From Luteimonas sp. JM171 (lineage in GTDB: Bacteria > Pseudomonadota > Gammaproteobacteria > Xanthomonadales > Xanthomonadaceae), in contig NZ_CP017074.1 in NCBI RefSeq assembly GCF_001717465.1, positions 1,144,873 to 1,208,872 of the forward strand: DNA of 64,000 nt. Direction: 5' to 3'. Under the pieces are notes generated by a model, which had not been told where the DNA came from, did not search any database, and saw nothing but the letters and a program-made list of their open reading frames with translations. The position numbers and the translations under genes were made by a program. Positions 46,096-55,305 of this stretch are shown here, one piece after another. Position 1 is the first letter of the stretch. Each line of letters starts with the position of its first letter.

Positions 46096-46992
46096 GTGGA
46101 ATACGAACGATACGCCGCGCCCCCGCCCCCGCCGGCCCCCTCGCGGTTGTCCCTGTACTGGAAGCTGATGCGCGCCGACCGGCCGATCGGCTGGCTGCTG
46201 CTGCTGTGGCCCACCTGGTGGGCGCTGTGGCTGGCGGCCGGCGGCTTCCCGCCGCCGTGGATCCTGTTCGTGTTCACCGCCGGGGTGTGGCTGACCCGCT
46301 CGGCCGGGTGCGTGATCAACGATTACGCCGACCGCTGGCTGGACCCGCACGTGGAGCGCACCCGCGAACGGCCCCTGGCCACCGGCGCGGTCTCCGGACG
46401 CGAGGCCCTGGTCCTGTTCGCGGTGCTGATGCTGGCGGCGTTCGCGCTGGTGCTCACCATGAACCGGCTCACCATCCTGCTCAGCTTCGTGGGCCTGGTA
46501 CTGGCGGCCAGCTACCCGTACCTCAAGCGCTACACCTACCTGCCGCAGGTGTACCTGGGGCTGGCGTTCGGCTGGGCGATCCCGATGGCGTTCGCGGCGG
46601 TGCAGGGCGAAGTGCCGCCGCTGGCATGGCTGCTGTACGTGGGCAACATCTTCTGGACCACCGCCTACGACACCTGGTATGCGATGGTCGACCGCGACGA
46701 CGACATCAAGGTCAACAGCAAGTCCACCGCGATCCTGTTCGGCGAGATGGACTTGGTGGCGCAGGGCGTGCTGTACGCGCTGTTCTTCCTGGCCCTGGCG
46801 CTGGTGGGCCGGCAGGCCGGGCTGGGCGCCATCTACTGGGCGGGGCTGGGCGTGGCCGTGCTGCTGGTGGCCTGGGAGTTCATGCTGGCGCGCTACCGCG
46901 ACCGCGAGGCCTGCTTCCGCGCCTTCCTGCACAACCACTGGGTAGGCATGGCGGTGTTCGCGGGGATCGCGCTGGATTACGCGCTGGGCTGA
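46096..46992 (+). CDS. ubiA: 4-hydroxybenzoate octaprenyltransferase UbiA
   Basis: An inner-membrane prenyltransferase of 298 residues that joins the polyprenyl chain to 4-hydroxybenzoate in ubiquinone synthesis. Both aspartate motifs are visible: NDYADRWLD at residues 75-83 and [12 protein letters not shown] near 195-206, within about eight helices. [12 protein letters not shown] is also typical. The GTG at 46096 begins [18 protein letters not shown] lies 6 bases before it and there is no ribosome binding site, so a leaderless transcript is possible. It is convergent with the HdeD-like gene, one base apart. Confidence 0.95.
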   Translation: MEYERYAAPPPPPAPSRLSLYWKLMRADRPIGWLLLLWPTWWALWLAAGGFPPPWILFVFTAGVWLTRSAGCVINDYADRWLDPHVERTRERPLATGAVSGREALVLFAVLMLAAFALVLTMNRLTILLSFVGLVLAASYPYLKRYTYLPQVYLGLAFGWAIPMAFAAVQGEVPPLAWLLYVGNIFWTTAYDTWYAMVDRDDDIKVNSKSTAILFGEMDLVAQGVLYALFFLALALVGRQAGLGAIYWAGLGVAVLLVAWEFMLARYRDREACFRAFLHNHWVGMAVFAGIALDYALG

Positions 46993-46993
46993 G

Positions 46994-47548
46994 TCAGGCC
47001 AGGGTCCGCGTGCGGGCCCGCAGCCGCAGTGCCACGACCACCTGCAGCACGCCGTACAGCAGGGCGCCGATGGCGATCCACACCATCACCGCCAGCAGGC
47101 CGATCTCCGGACGCACCAGGAACAGAATCCCCAGGGCCAGGGCCAGTGCTCCGCTCAGGGCGAGCAGCCACTCGCCGTTGATCAGCTTGCGCACCTGGAT
47201 CGCGAACACGATGCGGGCGATGCCGGCGATCACCAGCCACAGCGCGATCAGCCACAGCATCGCGGTCGCCATCTCCATGGGCCACACCACGGCGGCCAGG
47301 CCGAACCCGATCGAGACCAAGGCATAGACCACAAGCAGCCAGCGCGGCAGGGCGAGGTCGCCGCGGATGGCGCTGAGCAGGCTCACCAGCCCGTCAAGCA
47401 AGGCCAGCAGGCCGAACGCCATCACCAGCGCGATCAGCGAATATTCGGGCCACACCAGCAGGGCGATGCCGAACACGATCGCGGCCAGTCCGTACAGCAA
47501 AAACACCCACCAGCTGCGGCGGATGCCCTTCATCAGGCGCGAATCCAT
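46994..47548 (-). CDS. HdeD/DUF308 family membrane protein
   Basis: A 184-residue membrane protein with six short helices arranged as three hairpins, matching the DUF308 (HdeD, acid-resistance membrane protein) family: WVFLLYGLAAIVFGIALLVWP and LYGVLQVVVALRLR are typical. The start is either 47560 or 47548; the latter has GGAG at 6 bases and is used here. HdeD supports acid resistance at high cell density in E. coli, but many paralogues are unstudied. Confidence 0.87.
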   Translation of the reverse strand: MDSRLMKGIRRSWWVFLLYGLAAIVFGIALLVWPEYSLIALVMAFGLLALLDGLVSLLSAIRGDLALPRWLLVVYALVSIGFGLAAVVWPMEMATAMLWLIALWLVIAGIARIVFAIQVRKLINGEWLLALSGALALALGILFLVRPEIGLLAVMVWIAIGALLYGVLQVVVALRLRARTRTLA

Positions 47549-47600
47549 GGCGCGCTCCATCGGGACCTGCGGATCTGGATACGCGAGCGCCGTGGCAGCG

Positions 47601-48359
47601 TCAAGGCGCCCGCGCGCACACCCAGGCGTCGACCCGCTCCACGCCGGCCAGGTGCAGGGCGCGCGCCGCGGCGTGCAGGGTGGCGCCCGTGGTCATGACG
47701 TCATCCACCAGTACAACGTGCCGCGGGAGGTCGGCGCCTGCGGCAAGGAACGCGTCACGCAGGTTGCGTGCGCGCTCGGCCTTGCCCAGTTCGGACTGCG
47801 CCGCCGTGGCCCGTACCCGGCGCAACAGCTCCGGCCGCAATGGGGACCCGAGCACCTTCGCCAGCGGTCGTGCCAGTTCGAGCGCCTGGTCGTAGCCGCG
47901 CTGGCGCAGGCGTGCGCGGTGCAGGGGAACCGGCACCAGCGCACCCGGCCGTTCCAGCGGCGCGCAGCGCTCTGCCATCAGCTGCGCGAGCAGGCGCCCC
48001 GCGGCCAGGTCACGGTGGAACTTGAAGCGCGGCAACAGGCAATCGACGGGCGCGGAGTAAATACAGGCGGCGTGCACGCGCTGCAGCGGCGGTGGATCGG
48101 CCCGGCAGGCGCTGCAGGGGGTGTCGGCCGCCTGCGTGCCGGTGCGCGGCATTGCGCAGGAGGGGCAGGCAGGGCCCAGCCAGGGCACGCCGGCGAGGCA
48201 CTGGGGGCACAGGCCGATCGCCTCGCACGCCTCCTCCTGGCAGACCAGGCAGCGCCCGGGCCAGAGCAGGGCGGCGGCATCATTGCGCAGCCAGAAGCCG
48301 ATCCGCCGCCGCAAGCCGTCAACTTTTTCGGCGGCGGTTTGGTTGACAGCTGTTGACAT
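47601..48359 (-). CDS. comF: ComF family phosphoribosyltransferase-like protein
   Basis: A 252-residue protein with an N-terminal zinc-ribbon-like Cys set ([18 protein letters not shown], then CPSC and CSAC) and a PRTase fold with the PRPP loop [14 protein letters not shown]. ComF proteins take part in natural transformation in several bacteria, probably in handling incoming single-stranded DNA. The ATG at 48359 follows no strong site. The gene is divergent from bioB, and the candidate BirA operator lies inside its first 15 codons, so its own transcription might respond to biotin. Confidence 0.92.
   Translation of the reverse strand: MSTAVNQTAAEKVDGLRRRIGFWLRNDAAALLWPGRCLVCQEEACEAIGLCPQCLAGVPWLGPACPSCAMPRTGTQAADTPCSACRADPPPLQRVHAACIYSAPVDCLLPRFKFHRDLAAGRLLAQLMAERCAPLERPGALVPVPLHRARLRQRGYDQALELARPLAKVLGSPLRPELLRRVRATAAQSELGKAERARNLRDAFLAAGADLPRHVVLVDDVMTTGATLHAAARALHLAGVERVDAWVCARAP
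48316..48349 (+). promoter_or_regulatory. Candidate BirA (biotin repressor) operator
   Basis: CCGTCAACT (48316-48324), 16 bases, then GGTTGACAG (48341-48349). This is an imperfect inverted pair with the 9-N16-9 layout of BirA sites (TTGTAAACC/GGTTTACAA in enterics), with GTCAAC in place of GTAAAC. It is upstream of bioB. The right arm contains a TTGACA that could be the -35. Confidence 0.55.
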
Positions 48360-48408
48360 GCTTTCCAGACTGGCCGGTCTGTCCCGCCGAAGCAGTCGGA
48401 AAAACGCC

Positions 48409-49464
48409 ATGCCTGCCGTCAGCCAAACCCCCGCTCCCCGCACGGATTGGAGCCGCGAGGAAATCCAGTCCCTGTTCGACCTGCCGTTCCCGGAGCTGCT
48501 GCACCACGCGGCCACCGTGCACCGGGCGCACTACGACCCGGCCGAGGTACAGGTAAGCACGCTGCTGTCGGTCAAGACCGGCGGTTGCCCGGAGGATTGC
48601 GCCTACTGCCCGCAGGCCCAGCGCTACCACACCGGCGTGGATGCGACCAAGCTCATGGCCACCGACGAGGTGCTGGAAAAGGCGCGCCAGGCCAAGGCCG
48701 CCGGCGCCAGCCGCTTCTGCATGGGCGCCGCGTGGCGTTCCCCCAAGGACCGCGACATCCCGAAGGTGGCGGAGATGATCCGCGAGGTGAAGGCGCTGGG
48801 GCTGGAAACCTGCGCCACCCTGGGGATGCTCACCGGTGAGCAGGCCGGCGCGCTCAAGGCCGCTGGACTGGACTATTACAACCACAACATCGACACCGAC
48901 CCCGAGTACTACGACTCGATCGTGGGCACCCGCGAGTTCCAGGACCGCCTGGACACGCTCGGCCACGTGCGCGATGCGGGCCTGAAGACCTGCTGCGGCG
49001 GCATCGTCGGCATGGGCGAGTCGCGCGCCCAGCGCGCCGGCCTGCTGCATGCGCTGGCCACGCTGCCGGCGCATCCGGACTCGGTGCCGATCAACCGCCT
49101 GGTGCAGGTGGCCGGCACGCCGCTGGCGGAAAAGAACACCGTGGCCGAACTCGATCCGTTCGAGTTCGTGCGCACCATCGCCGTGGCGCGCATCCTCATG
49201 CCGCGCTCGATGGTGCGCCTGTCGGCCGGGCGCGAGCAGATGAGCGACGAGCTGCAGGCGCTGTGCTTCCTGGCCGGCGCCAACTCGATCTTCTACGGCG
49301 AGAAGCTGCTGACCACCGGCAACCCGGACACCGAGCGCGACCTGGCCCTGTTCCAGCGCCTGGGCTTGCGCGCGATGCAGGTGGAAGTGGACGCCCACGG
49401 GCATGACCACGGCGGCACCGTGCACGCGGACATCGTGGCCCCGGCCAGGACCTGCGCGGCGTGA
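48409..49464 (+). CDS. bioB: Biotin synthase BioB
   Basis: Radical-SAM enzyme of 351 residues that inserts sulfur into dethiobiotin. The SAM-cluster cysteines are Cys60, Cys64 and Cys67 ([13 protein letters not shown]). [38 protein letters not shown] and the Arg in [11 protein letters not shown] (ligand of the auxiliary cluster) are all present. The ATG at 48409 follows GGAAAA; an in-frame ATG at 48358 overlaps comF and lies inside the operator region, so it is less likely. First gene of the biotin operon; the last codons overlap the next gene. Confidence 0.97.
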   Translation: MPAVSQTPAPRTDWSREEIQSLFDLPFPELLHHAATVHRAHYDPAEVQVSTLLSVKTGGCPEDCAYCPQAQRYHTGVDATKLMATDEVLEKARQAKAAGASRFCMGAAWRSPKDRDIPKVAEMIREVKALGLETCATLGMLTGEQAGALKAAGLDYYNHNIDTDPEYYDSIVGTREFQDRLDTLGHVRDAGLKTCCGGIVGMGESRAQRAGLLHALATLPAHPDSVPINRLVQVAGTPLAEKNTVAELDPFEFVRTIAVARILMPRSMVRLSAGREQMSDELQALCFLAGANSIFYGEKLLTTGNPDTERDLALFQRLGLRAMQVEVDAHGHDHGGTVHADIVAPARTCAA

Positions 49465-49823
49465 TCCCCTGGTACGCCTGGGCGTACCTGCTGTTGCTCG
49501 CACTGATCGCCGGGCATGACTTCCTCGGGCACAGGCGCGGCCGCGTGCGGCCGCGGGCACTGCTGTTGCGGCTGGGAGCCATGGCCGTGGTGATGCTGGG
49601 GGTGGTGCTGTTTTACCTGCGCCAGGGCGCGGGGATGGTGTACATGCTGCTGCTGTTCCTGGCGGTGCTGGTGCTGGCGCAAACCTCCGTTGCCGCGGCC
49701 CAGCGCATGCGCGAGGTGCCGGTTCCGCCGCGCGAGCGGGTGGCTACCGCCGTGGGTGGGCTGGCCACGCTGCCGGCGATCGCGATGGGCGCGATCGCGG
49801 TGTGGGCGCGCCAGGGTGTCTGA
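49461..49823 (+). CDS. Unknown small membrane protein inside the biotin operon
   Basis: A 120-residue protein with four predicted helices (about 4-20, 37-54, 57-75 and 95-115) separated by Arg-rich loops. The GTG at 49461 overlaps the bioB stop (GTGA), and its own stop overlaps the bioF start by 8 bases, so it is firmly embedded in the operon. I do not recognise a family, and it is not a known biotin biosynthesis gene. Transport of biotin or a pimeloyl precursor is an untested guess. Confidence 0.72.
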   Translation: MIPWYAWAYLLLLALIAGHDFLGHRRGRVRPRALLLRLGAMAVVMLGVVLFYLRQGAGMVYMLLLFLAVLVLAQTSVAAAQRMREVPVPPRERVATAVGGLATLPAIAMGAIAVWARQGV

Positions 49824-51042
49824 GCGCGAAGACCTGCGTGCCCGCGTGGCCGCGCTGCGTTCGCGCCGCCGGCTGCAGGCCCGCGAGCGGGTGCGCCGCA
49901 CGGTGCTGCGCCGCGATGGGGTGCGCTGCGAGGTGGCGGGCGCGGACGGCGCGCCGCGCTGGCTGGTCAACTTCTGCAGCAATGATTACCTGGGGCTGGC
50001 GCAGCAGTTCGGGGTCGCCAGCGCGCTGGCCGACGCGGCTGCACGCTCCGGGGCGGGCGGCGTGGCCTCGCACCTGGTGTGCGGGCACACCGCCGAGCAC
50101 GAAGCGCTGGAGCGCGAGCTGGCCGACTGGCTGCAGGTGCCGCGGGCGCTGCTGCTGGGCAGCGGCTACATGGCCAACCTCGCCGTCGTGCAGTCGCTGC
50201 TGGGCGATGGCGATGTGTGCGTGCAGGACCGGCTCAACCACGCCAGCCTCATCGACGCCGCGCACCTGGCCGGCTGCCGCCTGAGGCGCTATCCGCATGC
50301 CGACGCGGAAGGCGCGCTGCGCCAGCTGCGCGCGGCGCCGGGCGGGGCCGCGATGCTGGCCACCGACGGCGTCTTCAGCATGGACGGCAACGTGGCCCCG
50401 CTGCGCGAGCTGGCGGCCGCCGCGGACGCGGAAGGCGCGCTGATGTACGTGGACGACGCCCATGGCGTCGGCGTGCTGGGCCCGGAGGGCCGCGGCAGCG
50501 TGGCCGCGGCGCGGCTGGAGGCCGACCGCGTGCCGCTCCAGCTGGTCACCATGGGCAAGGCGCTGGGAGGCTATGGCGCCGCGGTGGTTGGCGAGGCGGC
50601 GCTGGTGGATCACCTTGCCGCCACCGCGCGGCCCTACATCTACACCACCGCACTGCCGCCGGCGCTGGCCGCGGCCTCGCTGGCCGCAGTGAAGCTTGCA
50701 CGCCGCGAGCACTGGCGTCGCGGCAAGCTGGCGGCGCTCGTCCTGCGCCTCCGGCGAGGGCTGGCCGCGCGGGGCTTCGAATTGATGGAATCGGACACCG
50801 CCATCCAGCCGCTGCTCTGCGGCGAGGATGCGCGCGCGCTGGCGATGTCGCGTGCGCTGGAAGCATCGGGCTGGTGGGTCGCGGCCATCCGCCCCCCCAC
50901 AGTGCCCGAAGGGCGTGCGCGCCTGCGCATCACGCTCACCGCCGCGCACTCGGAGAATGATGTGGATGGGCTGGTGGAAGCCCTTGAACGGGCGCGCGAC
51001 GAAGTGGATGGCGCGCCGCACCGCCACGGGAGCCTGCAATGA
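49816..51042 (+). CDS. bioF: 8-amino-7-oxononanoate synthase BioF
   Basis: A PLP-dependent enzyme of 408 residues that condenses pimeloyl-ACP with alanine. The family segments [57 protein letters not shown] and the Schiff-base Lys248 in [11 protein letters not shown] are present. The GTG at 49816 is the only plausible start in this frame near the usual N-terminus and it overlaps the previous gene. It is coupled to bioH by a 4-base overlap at its end. Confidence 0.96.
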   Translation: MSEREDLRARVAALRSRRRLQARERVRRTVLRRDGVRCEVAGADGAPRWLVNFCSNDYLGLAQQFGVASALADAAARSGAGGVASHLVCGHTAEHEALERELADWLQVPRALLLGSGYMANLAVVQSLLGDGDVCVQDRLNHASLIDAAHLAGCRLRRYPHADAEGALRQLRAAPGGAAMLATDGVFSMDGNVAPLRELAAAADAEGALMYVDDAHGVGVLGPEGRGSVAAARLEADRVPLQLVTMGKALGGYGAAVVGEAALVDHLAATARPYIYTTALPPALAAASLAAVKLARREHWRRGKLAALVLRLRRGLAARGFELMESDTAIQPLLCGEDARALAMSRALEASGWWVAAIRPPTVPEGRARLRITLTAAHSENDVDGLVEALERARDEVDGAPHRHGSLQ

Positions 51043-51827
51043 ACACCCTGCATATCGAAACCACCGGCAGCGGGCCCGACCTGGTGCTGCTGCACGGCTG
51101 GGCCATGCACGGGGGCGTGTTCGCGCCCCTGGTCGAGCGCCTGGCGCACGATCACACCCTGCACCTGGTGGACCTGCCTGGCCACGGCCACAGCGTCCAG
51201 GCCGCCCTTCCGCTGGCGATTGCCCCGGTGGTGGAGGAGCTGGTGGCCCGGCTGCCGCGGGCGCTGTGGCTGGGCTGGTCGCTGGGCGGGCTGTTTGCGC
51301 TGCAGGCGGCGCTGGCACGCACCCGGTCGGTACGCGGCGTGGCCCTGCTGTGTTCCAGCCCCCGGTTCGTGCGGGAGCCCGCCGGCGAGGGCGCATGGCG
51401 CCACGGCATGTCGCCGGAGATCTTCGAGGACTTCGCGGCCGGCCTGCGCGATGACTGGCGCGGCACCCTGGAGCGCTTCATCGCCCTGGAGGCGCTCGGC
51501 TCGGACCACGCGAAGGAGGAGCTGCGCACCCTGCGCGACAGCCTGTTCGCCCGCGGCGAGCCGGCGGCGGGCGTGCTGGCCACGGGCCTGCGCCTGCTGC
51601 GCGACGTGGACCTGCGCGCGGCGCTGCCGGCGCTGCCGGTGCCCAGCCTGTGGCTGGCCGGCCGCCGGGACCGCGTGGTTGATCCGCGCGCGATGCGCGA
51701 GGCCGCGGCGATGGCGCCGCGCGCCCACTTCGAGCAGGTGGAGCACGCCGGCCACGCGCCGTTCCTGACCCACGCCGACAGCGTCGCCGACGCCCTGCGG
51801 CGCTTTGAATCCACCCTGGAACCCTAG
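51039..51827 (+). CDS. bioH: Pimeloyl-ACP methyl ester carboxylesterase BioH
   Basis: A 262-residue alpha/beta hydrolase that removes the methyl ester from pimeloyl-ACP methyl ester. [10 protein letters not shown] forms the oxyanion region, Ser81 is in GWSLGG, an Asp is in [10 protein letters not shown] and the His is in [10 protein letters not shown], as in the E. coli enzyme. The start overlaps the bioF stop, and bioC begins directly after its stop codon, supporting the role in the BioC-BioH route. Confidence 0.96.
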   Translation: MNTLHIETTGSGPDLVLLHGWAMHGGVFAPLVERLAHDHTLHLVDLPGHGHSVQAALPLAIAPVVEELVARLPRALWLGWSLGGLFALQAALARTRSVRGVALLCSSPRFVREPAGEGAWRHGMSPEIFEDFAAGLRDDWRGTLERFIALEALGSDHAKEELRTLRDSLFARGEPAAGVLATGLRLLRDVDLRAALPALPVPSLWLAGRRDRVVDPRAMREAAAMAPRAHFEQVEHAGHAPFLTHADSVADALRRFESTLEP

Positions 51828-52721
51828 ATGTTCGACCGACAGCACATCCGCCATGCCTTCGGCCGCGCCGCCGACACCTACGCCGGTGCCGCCGGCCTCC
51901 AGCGCGAAGTCGAGGACTGGCTGCTGGAATCGCTGATGTACCTGGACGACACCGTCCCCGGCACGGTGGTCGACCTGGGCAGCGGGCCGGGTCGTGCGAC
52001 AGTGGAAATGCGCCGGCGCTGGCCGAAGGCGCGGGTGGTTGCGATCGACATGGCGCTGCCGATGCTGCAGCGGATCGATCCGCGCGCCGGCGGTGGCATC
52101 GCCCGCGGCCTGGGCCTGCGGCCGGGGATCGACCGGGTGTGCGCCGACGCGGCCGCGCTGCCGCTGGCCGACGGCACGGTGGACGTGCTGTTTTCCAACC
52201 TGTGCCTGCAGTGGGTGGAAGACCTGCAGGCGACGTTCGCCGGCTTCCGCCGGGTGCTGCGCCCCGGCGGGCTGCTGCTGCTGTCGACTTTCGGCCACGA
52301 CACCCTGCATGAGCTGCGCGAGTCGTTCGCCCAGGCCGACGACGCGCCGCACGTGAGCCCTTTCGTCACCATCGCCGACCTGGGCGATGCGCTGATGCAC
52401 GCGGGCTTCCGCGACCCGGTGCTGGACCGCGAGGTGCTGGTGCGCGGCTACGACGATGTCCCGGCGCTGATGCGCGAGCTGCGCGCGCTGGGCGCCACCA
52501 ACGCCCTGGCCGGCCGTCGCCGCACGCTCACCGGGCGCGCCCGGTTCGCCCGCGCCGCGCAGGCCTATGACGCGCTGCGCGGGGGCGACGGCAAGCTGCC
52601 GGCCAGCTGGGAGGTGATCACCGCCATGACCTGGGCGCCCGCGCCAGGCGCCCCGATCCGCATGGGCGGGGAGGAGGTCATCAGCTTCCCCGCCAACCGG
52701 ATTCCGGTTCGCAAGCGCTGA
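51828..52721 (+). CDS. bioC: Malonyl-ACP O-methyltransferase BioC
   Basis: A 297-residue SAM-dependent methyltransferase that methylates malonyl-ACP to start pimelate synthesis by the fatty acid pathway. The N-terminal RQHIRHAFGRAADTYAGAA, the SAM loop VVDLGSGPG (residues 47-55), VFSNLCLQWVED region and FGHDTLHELRES are typical. The ATG abuts the bioH stop codon. Last gene of the biotin operon; no terminator was seen before the next gene at 52770. Confidence 0.96.
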   Translation: MFDRQHIRHAFGRAADTYAGAAGLQREVEDWLLESLMYLDDTVPGTVVDLGSGPGRATVEMRRRWPKARVVAIDMALPMLQRIDPRAGGGIARGLGLRPGIDRVCADAAALPLADGTVDVLFSNLCLQWVEDLQATFAGFRRVLRPGGLLLLSTFGHDTLHELRESFAQADDAPHVSPFVTIADLGDALMHAGFRDPVLDREVLVRGYDDVPALMRELRALGATNALAGRRRTLTGRARFARAAQAYDALRGGDGKLPASWEVITAMTWAPAPGAPIRMGGEEVISFPANRIPVRKR

Positions 52722-52769
52722 GCCCGCCCTCGCCCGGGATTCAGGCCGGCGCGGCTAGACTCGCCCGCG

Positions 52770-53369
52770 ATGCGCACACTCCTGCTTTCGCTGGCCTTCG
52801 CGTGCCTGGCCCTGCCTGCCAGCGCCCAGCAGCGCCAGTATGAAATCGACCTGTCCGGCGTCGACCCGGCGATGGTGCTGGCCAGCGCGGAGGATGTGAT
52901 CCTGCGCGCGGGCGACCGTGACATCGACACCCTGTACCAGGTGGTGCTTGATGCGTCGAAGTCGGAGAGCGAATCTCGCGAGCTGTGCAGGCTGTTTGAT
53001 CCTTCCGCCGACCGCAGCCTCGCCGGGCTGCAGCGTACCGCCAATGCGTTGGCTCCCGAGCGGCAGGCGCGTTTTGCCGAGGCGGTGCTGGCCATTGCCG
53101 TGTCGGGCATGCAGAACCCGCTGCAGCCGTACGATCCCGCCGGGGCCGACCAGGTGCTGCGGCGCGCCGGCGTGACCGCGATGCTCATCCATGACGGCTT
53201 CAGCATCGGCATCGCCGCCACCGGCGATGATCCCGGCAGCCGCCAGGCGCGCTGCCGCTCGTTCCGGCAGCTGGTGGACGTGCTGCAGGATTTCGAGCTG
53301 CACGAGCGCGCCGCCGCCACACGCTACCTCATGCTCGAAGGCCTGACCCGCTACGGCGGCGATCTGTAA
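52770..53369 (+). CDS. Hypothetical exported protein
   Basis: A 199-residue secreted protein with a signal peptide ending PASAQ. The mature part is helical and polar and has two Cys residues (RELCRLFDP, QARCRSFRQ). I do not recognise a domain, though proteins like it occur in Xanthomonadaceae. TAGACT ends 8 bases before the ATG and no ribosome binding site is visible, so it may have its own promoter and a leaderless transcript. It is convergent with the YdcF-like gene. Confidence 0.68.
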   Translation: MRTLLLSLAFACLALPASAQQRQYEIDLSGVDPAMVLASAEDVILRAGDRDIDTLYQVVLDASKSESESRELCRLFDPSADRSLAGLQRTANALAPERQARFAEAVLAIAVSGMQNPLQPYDPAGADQVLRRAGVTAMLIHDGFSIGIAATGDDPGSRQARCRSFRQLVDVLQDFELHERAAATRYLMLEGLTRYGGDL

Positions 53370-53383
53370 CTGCGCGCGGGGCG

Positions 53384-54019
53384 CTAACCGGCCTGCCACA
53401 GGGCCGCGAAGCGGTCCCACAGGTCGCGGTGGAAGAAGTACATCTCGCGCAGCATGAACCGCCAGCGCGATTCCATGCTGCGAAACCGGGTGGTCGGCGT
53501 GGCCGAGCCCAGGGCGTCGATCCCCTGCTCGCGCGCGAGCCGCAGGGCGCGCGCCATGTGCAGGGGATCGCTCACGATGATCGCGCGGCGCAGGCCCCGT
53601 TCGTCCATCAGCAGCGCCGCCTGTTCCAGGTTGCCGCGGGTGGTGCGCGAGACGGTTTCGATCAGGATGCGCTCCTCGGGAACACCCTTGTCGATCGCAT
53701 AGCGCCGCGCCACTTCCGATTCGGCGAAGCGGGCGCCTTCGCCGCCGAAGCCGCCGGTGAAAATCAGCCACTGCCCCAGGCCCTGCTCATGCAGGTGGAT
53801 CCCGTGGACGATGCGCTGCTCGAACACGGGGGAGGGCCGTGCGTCATAGGCTGCGGCGCCCAGCACGATGATGGCATCGGCCGGGGCCGCTTCGTCGCGG
53901 GCGCCGGTCCAGCTGATCCAGGCGGCCACGCCGCCCAGCCACAGCAGCGCCAGCACGCCAAGTCGCAGGGCCACCCCCAGCAGTCGCCGGCCGGTGCCGC
54001 GGCGGCGCGGGCGGGTCAT
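53384..54019 (-). CDS. YdcF/SanA family (DUF218) membrane protein
   Basis: A 211-residue protein with one N-terminal helix (about 14-36) and a DUF218 domain facing the periplasm. The typical elements are ADAIIVLGAAAYDARPSPVFEQRI, FTGGFGGEGARFAESEVA, ESVSRTT-like ETVSRTTRGNLEQAALLM and IIVSDPLHMARAL. Relatives (SanA, ElyC, YdcF) affect envelope integrity and peptidoglycan precursors. The ATG at 54019 begins a basic N-terminus typical for membrane insertion. Confidence 0.9.
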   Translation of the reverse strand: MTRPRRRGTGRRLLGVALRLGVLALLWLGGVAAWISWTGARDEAAPADAIIVLGAAAYDARPSPVFEQRIVHGIHLHEQGLGQWLIFTGGFGGEGARFAESEVARRYAIDKGVPEERILIETVSRTTRGNLEQAALLMDERGLRRAIIVSDPLHMARALRLAREQGIDALGSATPTTRFRSMESRWRFMLREMYFFHRDLWDRFAALWQAG

Positions 54020-54249
54020 GCGACCGCTCCGGCGCGTTGGGCCACGGCGCGGGCTGTGAGATGCTGCGGAGCCGGGCCCACGGTCGTGGCCACGGCCCTG
54101 TCACCGGGGGCGGGGAAGGAAGAGCGCATCGACGAAAGCGTAGCCGAAGCCTGAGCGGTTCATCCATGCGCGGGTTCAACCGGCTGAATTAAGCGCTAGT
54201 TCAATGGCTTGGGCCGATGCTGGGGCCTATATCACACGGGGGCGATCAA

Positions 54250-54927
54250 ATGAAGATCCGCTATCTTGTCGTCACCGCGCTGGCCGCGCTGCTCCTCGGC
54301 GGCTGCGCCACCTACGGCTATCGTGGGGGCAGTGGCGACTACTACTACGGCCGCAGCGCGGGCTCGGGCCACTACGGCGCGCCTTATGGAAGCGTTGGCT
54401 ACGGCAGCTACGGTGGCCTGTATGGCAGCGTGGGCTACGGGTATCCCCGGGGCTATGGGCGCTACAGCTACTGGCCCCGCAGCTATTACGGCTCGCGCTA
54501 TCCCTACTACGGGTACTACGGCCCCTATTACGGCCGTCCCATCATCGTGCGCCCGCGCCCGGACCACGATCGGCCGCGGGAAAGCCGGCCCAATGCGCCC
54601 TGGCGCAACTTGCGCGGCGTGACCAGGGTGGAGCACCGCGAGCGCCCACAGCGGGTGGCCCCCCCCTCGCAGATGCGCACGCAGGGCCAGCGCGAACGGA
54701 TCCAGCCGTCGATCCCGTCCAACCGCCAGGAGGTCCAGCGCAGCCGCACTTCACCGTGGCGCGCCGGCTCGTCCGCCCGTACCCAGCGCGCCGGTTCCAC
54801 GCCGGCTCCCGCCCGCCAATCGGCGCCCGTCCGGCAGGCCCGGCCCGCCGCCCGCCCGGCCCCGCGGCCGGCGACTTCACGCCCGCAAGCGCGGGAACGT
54901 GACCGGGGTCCCGTCCAGGAGCGCTGA
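54250..54927 (+). CDS. Gly/Tyr-rich lipoprotein with basic Pro/Arg/Gln tail
   Basis: A 225-residue predicted lipoprotein with lipobox LLGGC. Residues 20-95 are almost entirely Gly, Tyr and Ser in loose repeats (GSVGYGSYGGLYGSVGYGY), and the rest is an extremely basic, disordered tail rich in Arg, Pro and Gln. The layout resembles low-complexity envelope or matrix proteins rather than an enzyme. The ATG at 54250 gives the lipobox. No homologous family with a known function is recognised. Confidence 0.68.
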   Translation: MKIRYLVVTALAALLLGGCATYGYRGGSGDYYYGRSAGSGHYGAPYGSVGYGSYGGLYGSVGYGYPRGYGRYSYWPRSYYGSRYPYYGYYGPYYGRPIIVRPRPDHDRPRESRPNAPWRNLRGVTRVEHRERPQRVAPPSQMRTQGQRERIQPSIPSNRQEVQRSRTSPWRAGSSARTQRAGSTPAPARQSAPVRQARPAARPAPRPATSRPQARERDRGPVQER

Positions 54928-55103
54928 AACCCCTTGCGCGGGGCGGTTTGACGGCGCAAGCTAGGCCTCGAGTGACGGACTGCGTCAGAAGGCGACGCAG
55001 AACGGTCAGCCCAATGTCGACACCCGGCGGAAGACTTCCGGATCCCCCCTGTTCCGCTTCCGTCGGGTGTCGGCGCCTGATCAGGCCAATCGGGCCGAGC
55101 GCC

Positions 55104-55142
55104 AAAAAAAACGGGGCCGGATGTCCCCCGACATCCGGCCCC
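55104..55142 (-). terminator. Strong rho-independent terminator facing left
   Basis: A perfect 13-bp stem (GGGGCCGGATGTC, 55113-55125, with 55130-55142) with a 4-base loop, followed on the minus strand by C-G and eight U (55111-55104). No annotated minus-strand gene feeds into it, which implies a transcript starting between it and mnmG. Confidence 0.92.
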
Positions 55143-55225
55143 TTCGCTTCCCCGGTTCACGCGTGGCCAGCCCCTGTTCCAGTCCAGCCGCGCCCCCCTT
55201 GTGGCGCTTGCCTCGCCGGGTGCAC
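55104..55225 (-). ncRNA. Candidate sigma54-dependent small RNA (about 122 nt)
   Basis: Between a sigma54-type promoter (GG/GC at 55250/55238) and the strong terminator above lies about 122 bases with no ORF of note. The predicted RNA begins near 55225, contains a GGCGAGGCAAGCGCC hairpin and a G-rich middle, and ends in the terminator stem with a U8 tail as in Hfq-binding RNAs. I do not recognise it as a known RNA family. Both ends are predictions. Confidence 0.45.
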
Positions 55226-55234
55226 TGGAAGTGT

Positions 55235-55253
55235 TCGCAGGAAGCGTGCCAAC
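55235..55253 (-). promoter_or_regulatory. Sigma54 (-24/-12) promoter
   Basis: The minus strand reads TTGGCACG-CTTC-CTGC, against the consensus YTGGCACG-N4-TTGC. The GG and GC dinucleotides are exactly 12 bases apart (55250 to 55238). It points away from mnmG. Confidence 0.6.
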
Positions 55254-55292
55254 TTTTCGCCGCGGCGCCTGATCGGGCCCGGCGCAACGCGC

Positions 55293-55298
55293 GATAAT
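55293..55298 (+). promoter_or_regulatory. mnmG -10 element
   Basis: GATAAT ends 7 bases before the mnmG ATG. Transcription would begin at or beside the A of the start codon; there is no ribosome binding sequence, so the mRNA is probably leaderless. Confidence 0.5.
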
Positions 55299-55305
55299 TA
55301 CCGCC

